Assembly (NCBI GenBank): GCA_001887945.1
Contig: LDOQ01000362.1
Location: 1-33,157 of the forward strand
Origin: Spraguea lophii
Lineage: Eukaryota > Microsporidia > Spragueidae
DNA length: 33,157 nucleotides
Direction: 5' to 3'
Part shown: piece by piece, positions 1 to 8,749 of the stretch
How positions within the stretch are numbered: the first letter of the stretch is position 1
How the letters are laid out: every line of letters starts with the position of its first letter
Notes under the pieces: generated by a model
Databases searched by the model: none
What the model was told of the DNA's origin: nothing
The model's input: only the letters and a program-made list of their open reading frames with translations
Program-made: the position numbers and the translations under genes

Positions 1-367
1 GCATTAATCTCATCTTACCTTATGCTCCAGAGTGTTAGGATTTTGCGTCTGGTGCGCGTCGCCGCCCCCACTTCCAGCTCTTAAGGAATTCCCAGCCTTT
101 TCCGTTGCATAGTATTGGCCGAGTCACAAATCAATACAGGGATTGCAACTACATCAGCTGAACACTACTTTAATCTAGTAGCGGGGCCGTCATACAAGGC
201 ACAGCTATGCTGCACTATCGAAACCTCACCCACTCAACAACCTTTTTCTTCTCTTCTGCATTTATTATTTTTTTTTTGTTTTGAAAACTTTTTCTGGATG
301 AGGGATTCGAACCCGCCAGGCTTGGGGTTTGGTTACCACCCCACGACCACTGGGCCAGGCGGGACTA
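1..367 (-). mobile_element. tRNA-derived SINE, copy A (3' part cut by window edge)
   Basis: This is a GC-rich block in AT-rich surroundings, about 98% identical by eye to the complete copy at 23209-23709. Read on the minus strand it starts near 367 with a tRNA-like head holding an A box (347-357) and a B box (303-313), followed by an A-rich linker and a unique body; the tail lies beyond base 1. The head is not a working tRNA: the bases before the A box do not pair with those after the T-arm. It encodes no protein; the 90-aa open frame across 115-387 is an accident of sequence. Near identity to copy B implies recent activity. Confidence 0.85.
303..357 (-). promoter_or_regulatory. Internal RNA polymerase III promoter of SINE copy A (A and B boxes)
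   Basis: On the minus strand TGGCCCAGTGG (347-357) fits the tRNA A-box consensus TRGYNNARNNG, and GGTTCGAATCC (303-313) is a perfect B box. The 33-bp gap and the A box about 10 bases from the element's 5' end are as in tRNA genes. Pol III transcription is inferred from the family pattern. Confidence 0.8.
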
Positions 368-1373
368 TAAAAATTTTATTTGTATAATTTTTCTGTATGA
401 CTGTGGTCTACAATGGTTTACAAGATATTACAAAATTACAATCTATTATAATAATTTAACTTATAAATAGAATCAAATAGAACCAATGATATTAAATAAT
501 TTTCAACCAAATTTATCTTCTTTTAAAATATTCTTTGAAAAACATAACATTATCAAATAATAATCATTAATGATATATTCTCTTTATTAAATTTTATTAA
601 ACTTTTTTAATAGTACTTAACATTACTTCAAATAAAAAATATTACAATATTCTACAAACAGATTTACAATATTTTACAAACATATTTTATAAAACATTAC
701 ACATAAATTACATACCATTTTAAAAAATAATATAAAACAATAACTTATATATAAAAAGATTTATAACACTTCATTAAGAATTTATTTTTAAGAAACACAA
801 TCAAAACATTTTTTCAAAAATTTTAAAAACAACAAGAAAACATATTAATAATAAATCATATATATACAAATAAATATATAAATCAATATACAAATCAATA
901 TAATAAAATGTAAGATTTTATATTCTAATTCCTAAGAATCTTTTAAATATAATATATATATGTAATCATTGTATATAATATATTATATTTAATCAATCAT
1001 AATATAAATTATCATTTATAAATATAATATAAAAAATATTTCTTCCGATCTTCCCACGTAACCAATAATATTATAATAAAATAAAACTACCATAACATTT
1101 TAATTGTTTCTTCTACTCAAAAAACTCTTTATCATATTTCTATTATTTAAAATTTAAAATATTTTTTTATTATAAAAAAGTTTTTTAAAAAAATTCTTTC
1201 AAAACCAGATTATAAAATAATACAGCACACATAACACATAGATATGTTACATCATCTCATTCATATATAACATTAAAACAACTAAATATATAACATTAAC
1301 AACTAAACATATAAATATAAAACTAAACTATAACATTAACATAAATATAAAATATTTTTTTGAAGAAATAATT
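368..1373. other. AT-rich intergenic stretch
   Basis: About 1 kb of very AT-rich sequence between the SINE and RPL10, with many short A and T runs. I see no open frame of note, RNA gene or recognisable element on either strand. Confidence 0.6.
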
Positions 1374-2030
1374 TTATTGTATTGCATTCTCACACAATTT
1401 CACATATCTTTCAACTGTCCCCTTTTCCTTTATGATTTTAACATGGTCTCCCATATTTATCAATTTCCCATTATTTTTCAATTCTTCAAACTGACTTCTC
1501 TCAATCCCTGAAAATCCATACTCATTAGATTTCTGTACTTCATATTTTCCCGGAAATTTATATCTTGCCCTTCTTAATGCCTCCATAGCCATTTTCAAAT
1601 TAGAATCTTTAGTTCGTATACTAATTATTCTCTGTCCAAATCTTACTCTTGCAGCAGTACCATATGGTTTACCATATGCCAATCTCATACCCGTCTGCAA
1701 TCTATCTGCACCAGCACAACTCAACATTTTATTAATTCTTAAAATGTGATAAGGATGCACATTTATTCTAACGTGATAATTATCTTTTCCTGCATTTACC
1801 ATCATATACTTATTAACAGCAATACGTGCAGATTCTAAACTCTCACTGCTCAATTGTTCCTTGGAGTAACTTATCAGATTCACATTCAATGGAAGATCTA
1901 CACATGGAGCATTCTTATTTCCTAAATCGTGAATTCTAATCTTAGGATCAGGTACACCTCTGCAGAATCTACTCTTAATGTAAGGCTTGTTTTTGCAATA
2001 ACGATAACATCTTCCTGGTCTTCTACCCAT
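1374..2030 (-). CDS. RPL10: 60S ribosomal protein L10 (uL16)
   Basis: This encodes the large-subunit protein uL16, which sits near the peptidyl-transferase centre and is loaded late in 60S maturation. The 218-residue product begins [17 protein letters not shown], the usual eukaryotic L10 start, and keeps the family blocks [27 protein letters not shown] and [14 protein letters not shown]; its length is normal. I chose the ATG at 2028-2030. The frame stays open upstream to 2264, but that extension is hydrophobic low-complexity translation with no L10 homologue, and CCCC lies directly before the chosen ATG. An AATAAA overlaps the TAA stop and may be the poly(A) signal. It is the last gene of a minus-strand run that continues upstream to the tRNA at 5559. 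Confidence 0.98.
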   Translation of the reverse strand: MGRRPGRCYRYCKNKPYIKSRFCRGVPDPKIRIHDLGNKNAPCVDLPLNVNLISYSKEQLSSESLESARIAVNKYMMVNAGKDNYHVRINVHPYHILRINKMLSCAGADRLQTGMRLAYGKPYGTAARVRFGQRIISIRTKDSNLKMAMEALRRARYKFPGKYEVQKSNEYGFSGIERSQFEELKNNGKLINMGDHVKIIKEKGTVERYVKLCENAIQ

Positions 2031-2036
2031 GGGGAT
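2031..2036 (-). promoter_or_regulatory. CCC-type start-proximal motif of RPL10
   Basis: On the minus strand TATCCCC runs directly into the RPL10 ATG. CCC- or GGG-like motifs just upstream of start codons are described in microsporidia; the same C triplet precedes SPT7 and NOP10 here. It supports the short start over the longer open frame. Confidence 0.6.
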
Positions 2037-2336
2037 ATAAAAAATAAAAAAATAAAAAAATAAAATTATAATTATAAAATTATAATTATAAAAAATATGA
2101 AATGTGAAATGATAATGTGAGAGAGCAAGATTTGATGTGGGAATGATAATGAAATTGTGAGAGCAAAAAATAATAATGAAGATATAAATATAATATAGAT
2201 AAAAAAATAAAATACTGCAAATCCCTTGAAAGAATATAAATTTACTTAGAACAATATAAAACAATCATACACTAACAACAATCACAATAAAAATAACCAT
2301 ACCACATCAATATAAAATATAAAACAATAATTCTAT

Positions 2337-2471
2337 TTATCTTTCATGATAATAATCTTTCTTTGGTTTTATTATAACAATCTCATCTTTATCTTTATCT
2401 TTATTTAATTTCTTACTACTAATTATTTCTATATTACTTGTACTATCAAATAAACTCTCACTACTATTCAT
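2337..2471 (-). CDS. Small charged hypothetical protein (44 aa)
   Basis: I do not recognise this protein. The 44 residues begin MNSSESLFDSTSN and end in a lysine/aspartate-rich stretch (KLNKDKDKDE ... KPKKDYYHER), soluble and probably disordered. The frame extends upstream to 2648, but that part is hydrophobic translation of AT-rich repeats, so I use the internal ATG at 2469-2471, which has TCCT just before it. Its position in the gene island, its strand, and a composition unlike the surrounding low-complexity translation favour a real gene, but no homologue confirms it. It could be a chance frame. Confidence 0.4.
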   Translation of the reverse strand: MNSSESLFDSTSNIEIISSKKLNKDKDKDEIVIIKPKKDYYHER

Positions 2472-2695
2472 AGGATAAATTATATTACAGAATAAATAGA
2501 TATATAAAGGAGTAGAAAGTGAGTGATAGAATAAAGGAGTGATAATAATGTGTGATAGAATAAAGGAGTATAAAATATTTAGATATAAAATAATAGAACA
2601 ACATTTAATAACAATAACATTTATATTAATATTTAATAACAATAACATTTATATTAATAACACTCTATAACATTTATATTACTTATTAATATTAT

Positions 2696-4000
2696 TTAAT
2701 AATAATCATTTATTATCTTAATTATTTTATATTTAAATACATCTATTAATATTTCTATAAGATTATTCTTTATTTTTTTATATCCTATTTTTTTAAGAAT
2801 ATTAAGAATATATTTTCTTATAAGAATATTTATAGATAATATATTCTTATTATCTATAGTGGTAATGGTATGATTGATAGTAGTGGTAATGGTATGATTG
2901 ATAGTACGTGTATTAGGGTTAGGATAGGTAGTATTAATACTAATACTACCATTATTATTATTATCATTATCATTATTATTATTTATTTCTATTGTATAAT
3001 TATTATTATTTATTTCTATTGTATAATTATTATTATTTATTTCTATTGTATAATTATTATATATTTTTAAAACATCTTCTAAATCATTTATATTTATATT
3101 CATATTACAATATAACTTATTATCACTCTTACTACCATATAACTTATTACTTTTATTACCTATATTACTACTACCATCCACACAATTACCACTATAACCA
3201 TTACCACTCTTACTATAACCATCACAACCACCAGAACTATCATTATACTCATCTATATAATATATTTTATTCATATGATTATTTATTGGTAATGGTATAT
3301 GATTATTTATATATTTTATTAATGTTCCATCTCTCTTTTTTATTTTATATATTTTTATATTTTTATTAATAAGTATATCTGTGTATCTTTTCATCTCTGT
3401 AGCATATTTTATAAAAATAGGACCAGCATTGTAAATAAAACAATTATTCCATATTAATTCTAAATCTTCTTTAAATTCATTATTTATTTGATTATTGTTA
3501 TGAGTATGATTGTTAGTGTTGGTATGGTTGATAGTAGTATTGGTGGTAGTGGTATTAGTAGTGATATTGGTATTAGTATTATTATTGTTAGTATGATTAG
3601 TAATATTGTTATTATTAGTAGTATTGTTATTATTAGTAATATTGTTATTATTAGTAGTATTGTTATTATTACCATCACTACACTCTTTACCACTACCATC
3701 ACTACCACCACTACTATAACCATAACAATCATTACAATCATTATAACAATCACATAAATAATCATTATAAAATATATATTTTTTACTCATTGTGTTAAGA
3801 TCCATAGGATTTTTTATTATATCATAATAATTAGGTGCATCTCTTCTACTTACTCTGTAATGGAAGGGTAGACTATATGGAATATGTTCTTTTAATTTAT
3901 TTATCAGTAATAAATATTTATTAGGTGGTGGGAATATCTTTTTAAGAATATTTTTTTTTAATGGAGATGAAGATAGAATTGAAATATATGTATTAAGCAT
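2696..4000 (-). CDS. SPT7: SPT7-like bromodomain and histone-fold protein (SAGA subunit)
   Basis: Probable SAGA co-activator subunit: the bromodomain would bind acetyl-lysine and the C-terminal histone fold would pair with another subunit in the nucleus. The 434-residue product shows bromodomain ZA-loop and first-helix sequence at residues 46-75 (SRRDAPNYYDIIKNPMDL) and the B helix at 176-191 (FKEDLELIWNNCFIYN, with the acetyl-lysine-binding Asn), then GPIFIKYATEMKR as in Spt7. Residues about 388-434 look like a Bromo_TP histone fold. Between the first two bromodomain helices lie about 93 extra residues, first Cys/Gly-rich, then almost pure Asn/Thr. A second Asn-rich stretch with three NNYTIEINN-type repeats lies before the histone fold. 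It is much shorter than yeast Spt7. The start has ACCCTT before the ATG. The bromodomain is clear; SPT7 rests on domain order and motif likeness. Confidence 0.85.
   Translation of the reverse strand: MLNTYISILSSSPLKKNILKKIFPPPNKYLLLINKLKEHIPYSLPFHYRVSRRDAPNYYDIIKNPMDLNTMSKKYIFYNDYLCDCYNDCNDCYGYSSGGSDGSGKECSDGNNNNTTNNNNITNNNNTTNNNNITNHTNNNNTNTNITTNTTTTNTTINHTNTNNHTHNNNQINNEFKEDLELIWNNCFIYNAGPIFIKYATEMKRYTDILINKNIKIYKIKKRDGTLIKYINNHIPLPINNHMNKIYYIDEYNDSSGGCDGYSKSGNGYSGNCVDGSSNIGNKSNKLYGSKSDNKLYCNMNININDLEDVLKIYNNYTIEINNNNYTIEINNNNYTIEINNNNDNDNNNNGSISINTTYPNPNTRTINHTITTTINHTITTIDNKNILSINILIRKYILNILKKIGYKKIKNNLIEILIDVFKYKIIKIINDYY
2981..3061. repeat. 27-bp tandem repeat, three units, inside the SPT7-like gene
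   Basis: Three in-frame 27-bp units start at 2981, 3008 and 3035 (unit begins atttatttctattgtataat). They encode the repeated peptide YTIEINNNN on the minus strand. The length is a multiple of three, so unit gain or loss keeps the frame. Confidence 0.9.
3600..3671. repeat. 18-bp tandem repeat coding the Asn/Thr insertion in the bromodomain
   Basis: About four imperfect 18-bp units (ta[a/g]tattgttattattag) encode alternating NNNNIT and NNNNTT on the minus strand. They form part of the low-complexity insertion that separates the first two core helices of the bromodomain. Confidence 0.85.
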
Positions 4001-4364
4001 AAGGGTTATTTTATTATTATTTGATATGATTATGATTGTTAGATGGTTGATATGATTTATTTATTATGATTGTTATATTGTTGTTATGGTTGTTGTTATA
4101 TGAGTGTTATATTGTTGTTATGGATGGTATAGATATAAATATTATTTATTATCTTTTAAACGAAGAAAGATTATGGCAATAGAATATTTTTAAGTTAAGA
4201 AATAGATAGTAATAAAAAGTATAATTAAAATATTATATTTATTTCTTAATATCTATTTCATATTATTATCTTAATATTTATATTATTTACTCACTTCTCA
4301 ATCCTACCACTCTACCACTCTATCCATTAACCCATTAATACTACCACTCTACCATCTCTACATT
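4001..4364. other. Intergenic region upstream of the SPT7-like gene
   Basis: AT-rich spacer between SPT7 and NOP10 with short direct repeats (tgttatattgttgttatgg appears twice near 4070-4120). No open frame or RNA gene seen. It must hold the SPT7 promoter; the only signal I can point to is the CCC next to the start codon. Confidence 0.5.
4003..4005 (-). promoter_or_regulatory. CCC start-proximal motif of the SPT7-like gene
   Basis: On the minus strand the SPT7 start reads TAACCCTTATG, with CCC two bases before the ATG. NOP10 has the near-identical TTACCCTTATG, so the shared ACCCTTATG looks like a conserved start signal of this genome. Confidence 0.6.
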
Positions 4365-4517
4365 TTACTCGAATGGAAATATTTTATTTCTTTTTTTTAT
4401 TTCTATTCTATATTCTGAATTTTTATCTGTAACAGAAAATTTAGCTGGGTGGGAAACATATTCTGTTTCTTTAAGTGTGTATATTCTTTTATTATTTTCT
4501 ATTCTATGATATAACAT
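4365..4517 (-). CDS. NOP10: H/ACA snoRNP protein NOP10
   Basis: NOP10 is the smallest core protein of the H/ACA ribonucleoprotein, which pseudouridylates rRNA in the nucleolus together with the pseudouridine synthase Cbf5. The 50-residue product, too short for most gene callers, contains KRIYTLK near the start, then SHPAKFSVTDK and YRIEIKKR, matching the family signature YTLK ... SAHPARFSPDDKYS ... R..IKKRF. Eukaryotic NOP10 is about 60 residues, so this is a trimmed but complete form with a shorter middle and C-terminus. The start has ACCCTT directly upstream. It sits between the SPT7-like gene and the small membrane-protein gene, all on the minus strand. Confidence 0.93.
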   Translation of the reverse strand: MLYHRIENNKRIYTLKETEYVSHPAKFSVTDKNSEYRIEIKKRNKIFPFE

Positions 4518-4519
4518 AA

Positions 4520-4522
4520 GGG
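4520..4522 (-). promoter_or_regulatory. CCC start-proximal motif of NOP10
   Basis: The minus strand reads TTACCCTTATG at the NOP10 start, matching the SPT7 start at nine consecutive bases. This supports the chosen ATG. Confidence 0.6.
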
Positions 4523-4779
4523 TAAGATTTATAATAATAATTATTATAGATTATATATGTTATATAATGATGATATAGATGTTATATGTGATGTTATATG
4601 TTATATATTATAATGGTGATATAAGAGATATATGTGATATAATTATTATGAATGTTATAGATGGTATAAGAATTATAATTATTGTTATTACCACCCACTT
4701 ATATCATCTATACCACATATAACATCATTATAACATATAACAATTATTGTATAAAAAATATTTAGAAACTATGTTTTAA

Positions 4780-5058
4780 TTAAGCATACGGTTCACTTGT
4801 GAGCTGTCCTTTATGCATGAGCTGACTTACATCTATGTCCTCTTCTTTCAACGCTGGTGCTGTTGCGCCGACTTTCTGTTTTGGTGTTTCTGTATTATCG
4901 CTGCTTCCAAAAAGTCTGGGTCCTACTACTATGGATAATGCTATTAGTGCTACTACGGTTAGTACGATTATAAGAATTAATACTATTTTTTTAATATTAG
5001 ATTCTCCTTGTTCGTCTTGTGGTTGTTGTGTTTGTTCTTTATTTTCATTGTCTGCCAT
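4780..5058 (-). CDS. Small single-span membrane protein (92 aa)
   Basis: I do not recognise a family. The 92-residue product has a polar Gln/Glu/Asp-rich N-terminus (residues 1-22), one strong hydrophobic helix (about 25-45, KKIVLILIIVLTVVALIALS), and an acidic 45-residue tail. Two lysines before the helix and no cleavable-type signal suggest a type II or signal-anchor orientation, which is inference. Base composition is clearly less AT-rich than the flanks, and codon use looks like a true gene. There is no CCC motif at the ATG (5056-5058), unlike its neighbours. Overlapping frames on both strands (4835-5089 plus and 4983-5261 minus) are shadows. Confidence 0.8.
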   Translation of the reverse strand: MADNENKEQTQQPQDEQGESNIKKIVLILIIVLTVVALIALSIVVGPRLFGSSDNTETPKQKVGATAPALKEEDIDVSQLMHKGQLTSEPYA

Positions 5059-5488
5059 TTATAAGATTGAGAATATGTGGTTTTTATAGGAAAATATGAA
5101 ACTGTAAGAGAATTGTGGTAAAAGATGTGAAACAAAAAATGTTTTATAATTGTAAATAAGGATGTGATATAATAATGATGATATGATACGATGGTGACAA
5201 ATGATAGTGATGATATGATACGATGGTGATGATGTGTGTGTAAAAGATAATTTCTTTTCAAAAAAATATAATATTTAAATTTACTTATGATGGATTTTAT
5301 AATATTGATTATTTATCATTGTTTTATAATTTTTTTATAATTATTTTTTATATTTTGAGTTAAGAATGAGAAAATATCTTTATAAATAAAATATTACTTA
5401 AAGAAAACTATTCTTATACTACATGATACTAAGTTTTATATTAAGTTTTATACTACGTTTGAAGTTTGATATTGGGTTTGGAAAATAA

Positions 5489-5559
5489 AGGCTTATAGCG
5501 GAATCGAACCACTGTCTCTACTTTACGAGAGTAGCATTTTACCATTAAACTAATAAGCC
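5489..5559 (-). tRNA. tRNA-Thr (anticodon CGU)
   Basis: A complete cloverleaf on the minus strand: 7-bp acceptor stem GGCTTAT/ATAAGCC, D stem GTTT/AAAT, anticodon stem CTACT/AGTAG with loop CTCGTAA (anticodon CGT), 4-base variable loop, and T arm AGTGG-TTCGATT-CCGCT with one G-U pair. Anticodon CGU reads ACG threonine codons. No intron. The 3' CCA is not encoded, as usual for nuclear tRNAs. Confidence 0.95.
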
Positions 5560-6060
5560 ATTAATTTTCATTATATTGGTTATATATATATTTAATAGTA
5601 TACAAAAAATATATTTATTTAAAACATTGTTTTGATATTTATATTTGTATAATGTTTAAAATCTTTGTAATTATATTGCAATGTTTTAAAAATAATATTA
5701 TTATTTATTTAATAATTGTCAATTAGTTATATATGTGATGTAATAGATTAAAGTATTATTGGATTTTAATTAGTTTAAATTAGTTATTATATGATGCATT
5801 AAAAAGTTATTTTACATATTTTGTTTATGAAATTTTGAATTTTATGAATTAAAAAATATTAGAAAGATTAATTCTTTAATTTATATTATGCAAAAATATT
5901 ATTACTTTTGTCGTATGTATAAAGAATAAAATACAAAGATAAGTTGAATATTATTTTTAGTATTTAAAAACAAAGAAAATAACATGATAAGCAAAGATGT
6001 TAATAATGGTTAAAAAAGGAAGCTGAATATTTTAAACGTATTAAAATAGATTATGTTTTA
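5560..6060. other. AT-rich stretch after the gene island
   Basis: About 500 bases with no supportable gene or repeat. It marks the change from the gene island to the mobile-element region. Confidence 0.5.
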
Positions 6061-6390
6061 TAAACAATAAAAAATAATTTAGAGTTATATCAGATGAATT
6101 TATAAAAACAATTAAACAGGAGATGATAAAATTATATGATGGTTCTTCACATCCCGGTGTAAACAAGTTAGAACACTTAGAAATCAGAAATTTTTAAAAT
6201 TAAAAGATAAGTAATAAGAAATATTGTAGAAGAATATATTATTTGTCAATAATTATTATTCTTTAAAGCAAATGAGAAACTTAAATATATTAAATCCAAA
6301 AAACTTTATTGAAAAAAATACAAATTTATATATATATTTAAGAAAATATAATAATAACGAGAAAAAAATATGAATGGCTTTTAAAAATTA

Positions 6391-6406
6391 TTTATATTTG
6401 CATGAA
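6391..6406. repeat. Left target-site duplication of SINE copy C
   Basis: tttatatttgcatgaa at 6391-6406 is repeated exactly at 6574-6589, on the other side of the SINE. A 16-bp direct repeat is typical of LINE-machinery (target-primed) insertion. Confidence 0.92.
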
Positions 6407-6573
6407 TTTTTTTTTTACGAATGAAACTTTTATTTATCAAAGCTTCCTGGCCGGTTGCGGCCTACCATGGTCTGTGACCTTCGGTTCCTCGAGCGACATT
6501 AAACTTGTACTAACTGGTTTCGCTACAGATATGCATTAATCTCATCTTACCTTATGCTCCAGAGTGTTAGGAT
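6407..6573 (-). mobile_element. 5'-truncated SINE copy C
   Basis: About 167 bp almost identical to the 3' third of the full-length SINE at 23209-23709. On the minus strand it starts within the body (AAATCCTAACACTCTGG), lacks the tRNA-like head, and ends in a run of A (the T run at 6407-6416). Sixteen-base exact direct repeats flank it. Loss of the 5' end with a kept A tail is the signature of incomplete target-primed reverse transcription, and it fixes the element's orientation and 3' end. It sits inside the older gypsy integrase relic. Confidence 0.92.
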
Positions 6574-6589
6574 TTTATATTTGCATGAA
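6574..6589. repeat. Right target-site duplication of SINE copy C
   Basis: Exact second copy of the 16-bp sequence at 6391-6406. Confidence 0.92.
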
Positions 6590-7178
6590 ATTTGTCTTTT
6601 GTTATCAATTAAGAAATAAGAAACCCGAGTATATTATGTATTCTTTAGAGAATTTATTTTATTCAAATCGAACATTACAGCTAATACAATTGATGATGAT
6701 TTAAAAAGTTTGAACCCACATATGAAAGAATTATACAAATATTAGAAAAATTTACATATGTTTGGTAAAAACTGAGATATTTTGACTTATAGGAATAGGT
6801 TGAATGTTTTAATTAAATATTAATAGGAATGGTAAATAGGAAACATTTACGAATAATAAAAATAATTGGCCTAAATATTTTTTAAAAGTTACATTTAATT
6901 ACAACAAAATTATTTATTCTGTAACATTGAAAAAGTTATTTGAATTATTTCACAACCAGTAGGTAGAAAATAATATAATGTAACAATGAAAACATAGGAT
7001 TATCTTCTAGCGAATTTATTTTTATGAGAGTGTGTATATTAAAAGGATGTGTAGATATTGTAATCCACAAATATTAAAATACAAAATAAATGATAAAGTT
7101 TTAATTAAAAAAATTTTTGGTATTGATAGCGATATTAAAAAAATTAGATGATTTTTTATGAGGATGATATATATTGAG

Positions 7179-7640
7179 TAGTCTGGCTTGGCAGGGTAAT
7201 CACAGTGTTATAACCAAATTGTAAACCTAACTGATTTAAATCCCTCAGTTGAAGAATTTGCAAAAAAATAAAATGTTGATGAGAAGGAGAAAAAAATAGT
7301 TAAATTGTTAGGGCCTAATAGCGTAACTTATCTCTGACTTGTATGTCACACTATTATTATACCCAAAAACAGTGTTTAGAATATGTCGTCATAATCTCTA
7401 TATTGATTTGTGGTTTTACCAATATTATGTTAAGAATCTTTAAAGGCTGACGATATCGATCTGGATCATACGCAAAATTATAACGCCGAGAGCATAAGGT
7501 AAGATAAGTTAGTGTATTCTATAGCAAGATTAATTGGTACAAACTACTCATATTTTAAGGAACCAAAAGTTTCCGATAATAATGAACCCATCCAACTGGA
7601 GCTCTTTGAGAATAATTAAAATATTGTTAAAAAATATATA
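7179..7640 (+). mobile_element. Old, AT-decayed full-length SINE copy D
   Basis: Plus-strand copy of the same SINE, heavily diverged but colinear. Shared blocks in order: tagtctgg at the head (7179-), taaccaaa and aatccctca of the tRNA-like part (7210-7247), cttgtatg (about 7338), tattgatttgtg followed by ccaatattatg (about 7400-7430), cgcaaaat, then gagcataaggtaagat exact at 7490-7505, and ggtacaaa and aaggaacc further on. Many G or C positions of the young copies are A or T here. The last part (about 7570-7640) differs, so it may be a different 3' subfamily. No clear target duplication remains. Both promoter boxes are damaged. Confidence 0.8.
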
Positions 7641-7969
7641 AAATACACAAGAACAAAAAAAATTCAGTCTCATTTGAATTAAAAATTCACTCATACTCCA
7701 TTTTAGGCAACCTTAACAGATTTCTTTTTATCCATCATTTAAACACAATCACATTCTATAAGCAGACCAGACAGTTTAATGTTAATATTATAATTTTCAC
7801 AAAGATGGGTTTTTCAAAAGCATTTATATTCAATCTTATTATTTTTATATAAAAGATACAAAACCAACAAACTTTATATCAAAACACATCATACTATGAA
7901 GTTAGATTGATTTTAAATTTACATAACATAGATCCACACAAGTAATTTTTTTAAAAATCGCATTTCATT

Positions 7970-8240
7970 TACCATTAAAACATTTTATTTAGTAACATCT
8001 AGATTATCTGTGTTATTAGTTATTTAAAACATAAGTAGTTGACATTAACTAGTTTCGTTATACATATCATTGATTTTATTTTATAATATAGTCTTGTTAA
8101 TAAAAATTATACATTTGATCCATATTGTTCTTTTCATTATATCTTAATTCGATTTAAATGTTTTTTGAACATGTGCTAATTTTGTAATCAGTAAAATCAC
8201 AGATTGTTTGTGCGCGTTTAATAAAAAATTTTATATTAAA
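7970..8240 (-). mobile_element. Possible very old SINE fragment, copy E
   Basis: The stretch around 8040-8110 (attaactagtttcgttatac and what follows) aligns in order with the SINE 3' region (ctaactggtttcgctacag ... catatgcattaatctc), in the same orientation as copies A-C. Beyond these about 80 bases the match is weak. Likely an ancient copy, but chance likeness in AT-rich DNA is not excluded. Confidence 0.45.
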
Positions 8241-8745
8241 AAAACTTTTAATTCCTTTCATTTTCGTTTAATTCCATCCTATTTAATATTTGTTCTAAAA
8301 TATAAGAAATCACAAATTATATATTTTACATCTTTTTCCCGATGAAATAAATTCTTCATTTCATGTGTATTTCATATAACATTGTTTATGGCGATTTAAG
8401 CGCATATCATTAAAAATTTTTAAGAGAATAGTAATACGAAAACAATTAAACAATACTTGATTAATAAAAATTATTCTTTTTTAAAATTCCCAAATTAAAT
8501 ACAATATTATTTAAAATTAAACAAAAAACATTATATATTCCAAAATTTAAATATACGATTTTATGTAATAAATCTTTTGATTTCAAATAATAATATTTAT
8601 GTAAAGACATGTTTGATTTTCCAAATTTATTTATGATATTCATAACTCTTTAAATTATGTCGGGTTTCCGATAATATTAAGGTACCAAATAATAATCTTC
8701 GCAAGAAAAAAATAAAACATCCAATAACATTAGAAAATATCCAAA
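8241..8745. other. AT-rich stretch without clear genes
   Basis: Includes a 60-codon open frame on the minus strand (8461-8643) of low-complexity composition that I do not accept as a gene. Nothing else is recognisable. Confidence 0.4.
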
Positions 8746-8749
8746 GAAA

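Larger units (their letters stand above)
6080..7178 (+). pseudogene. Ty3/gypsy-type integrase relic, interrupted by a SINE
   Basis: Plus-strand remains of a retrotransposon pol end. The first recognisable text is an integrase zinc-binding region (SDEFIKTIKQEMIKLYDG, then SSHPGVNKLEH, with the His-Pro-Gly typical of H2C2 integrases) near 6090-6175. The reading is cut at 6407-6573 by an inserted SINE. Past it, fragments resembling the integrase C-terminal part (FLKVTFNYNKIIYSVT about 6870-6925, and KINDKVLIKKIFG about 7087-7125) follow. Many stops and frameshifts separate these. The catalytic triad cannot be traced. Gypsy rather than another LTR clade is a best guess. Confidence 0.6.

Noticed and set aside
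290..368. A tRNA gene on the minus strand (strong B box GGTTCGAATCC)
   Set aside because: No acceptor stem forms, no normal anticodon arm, and the same unit recurs at 23640-23709 fused to a long body; it is the head of a SINE.
115..387. 90-codon open frame on the plus strand
   Set aside because: Lies antisense in the SINE and is not kept in the second copy beyond the shared sequence; no protein-like features.
2031..2264. N-terminal extension of RPL10 by 78 codons
   Set aside because: Hydrophobic translation of AT-rich DNA, absent from all L10 proteins; the motif and homology fix the start at 2030.
2981..3061. CRISPR-like array of 27-bp repeats
   Set aside because: Units are directly tandem without spacers and in frame in a coding region.
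2870..3765. Several 66-125-codon frames overlapping the SPT7-like gene
   Set aside because: Translations of the trinucleotide-like repeats in other frames and on the other strand.
8461..8643. 60-codon frame on the minus strand
   Set aside because: Low-complexity, no start signal, no recognisable motif.
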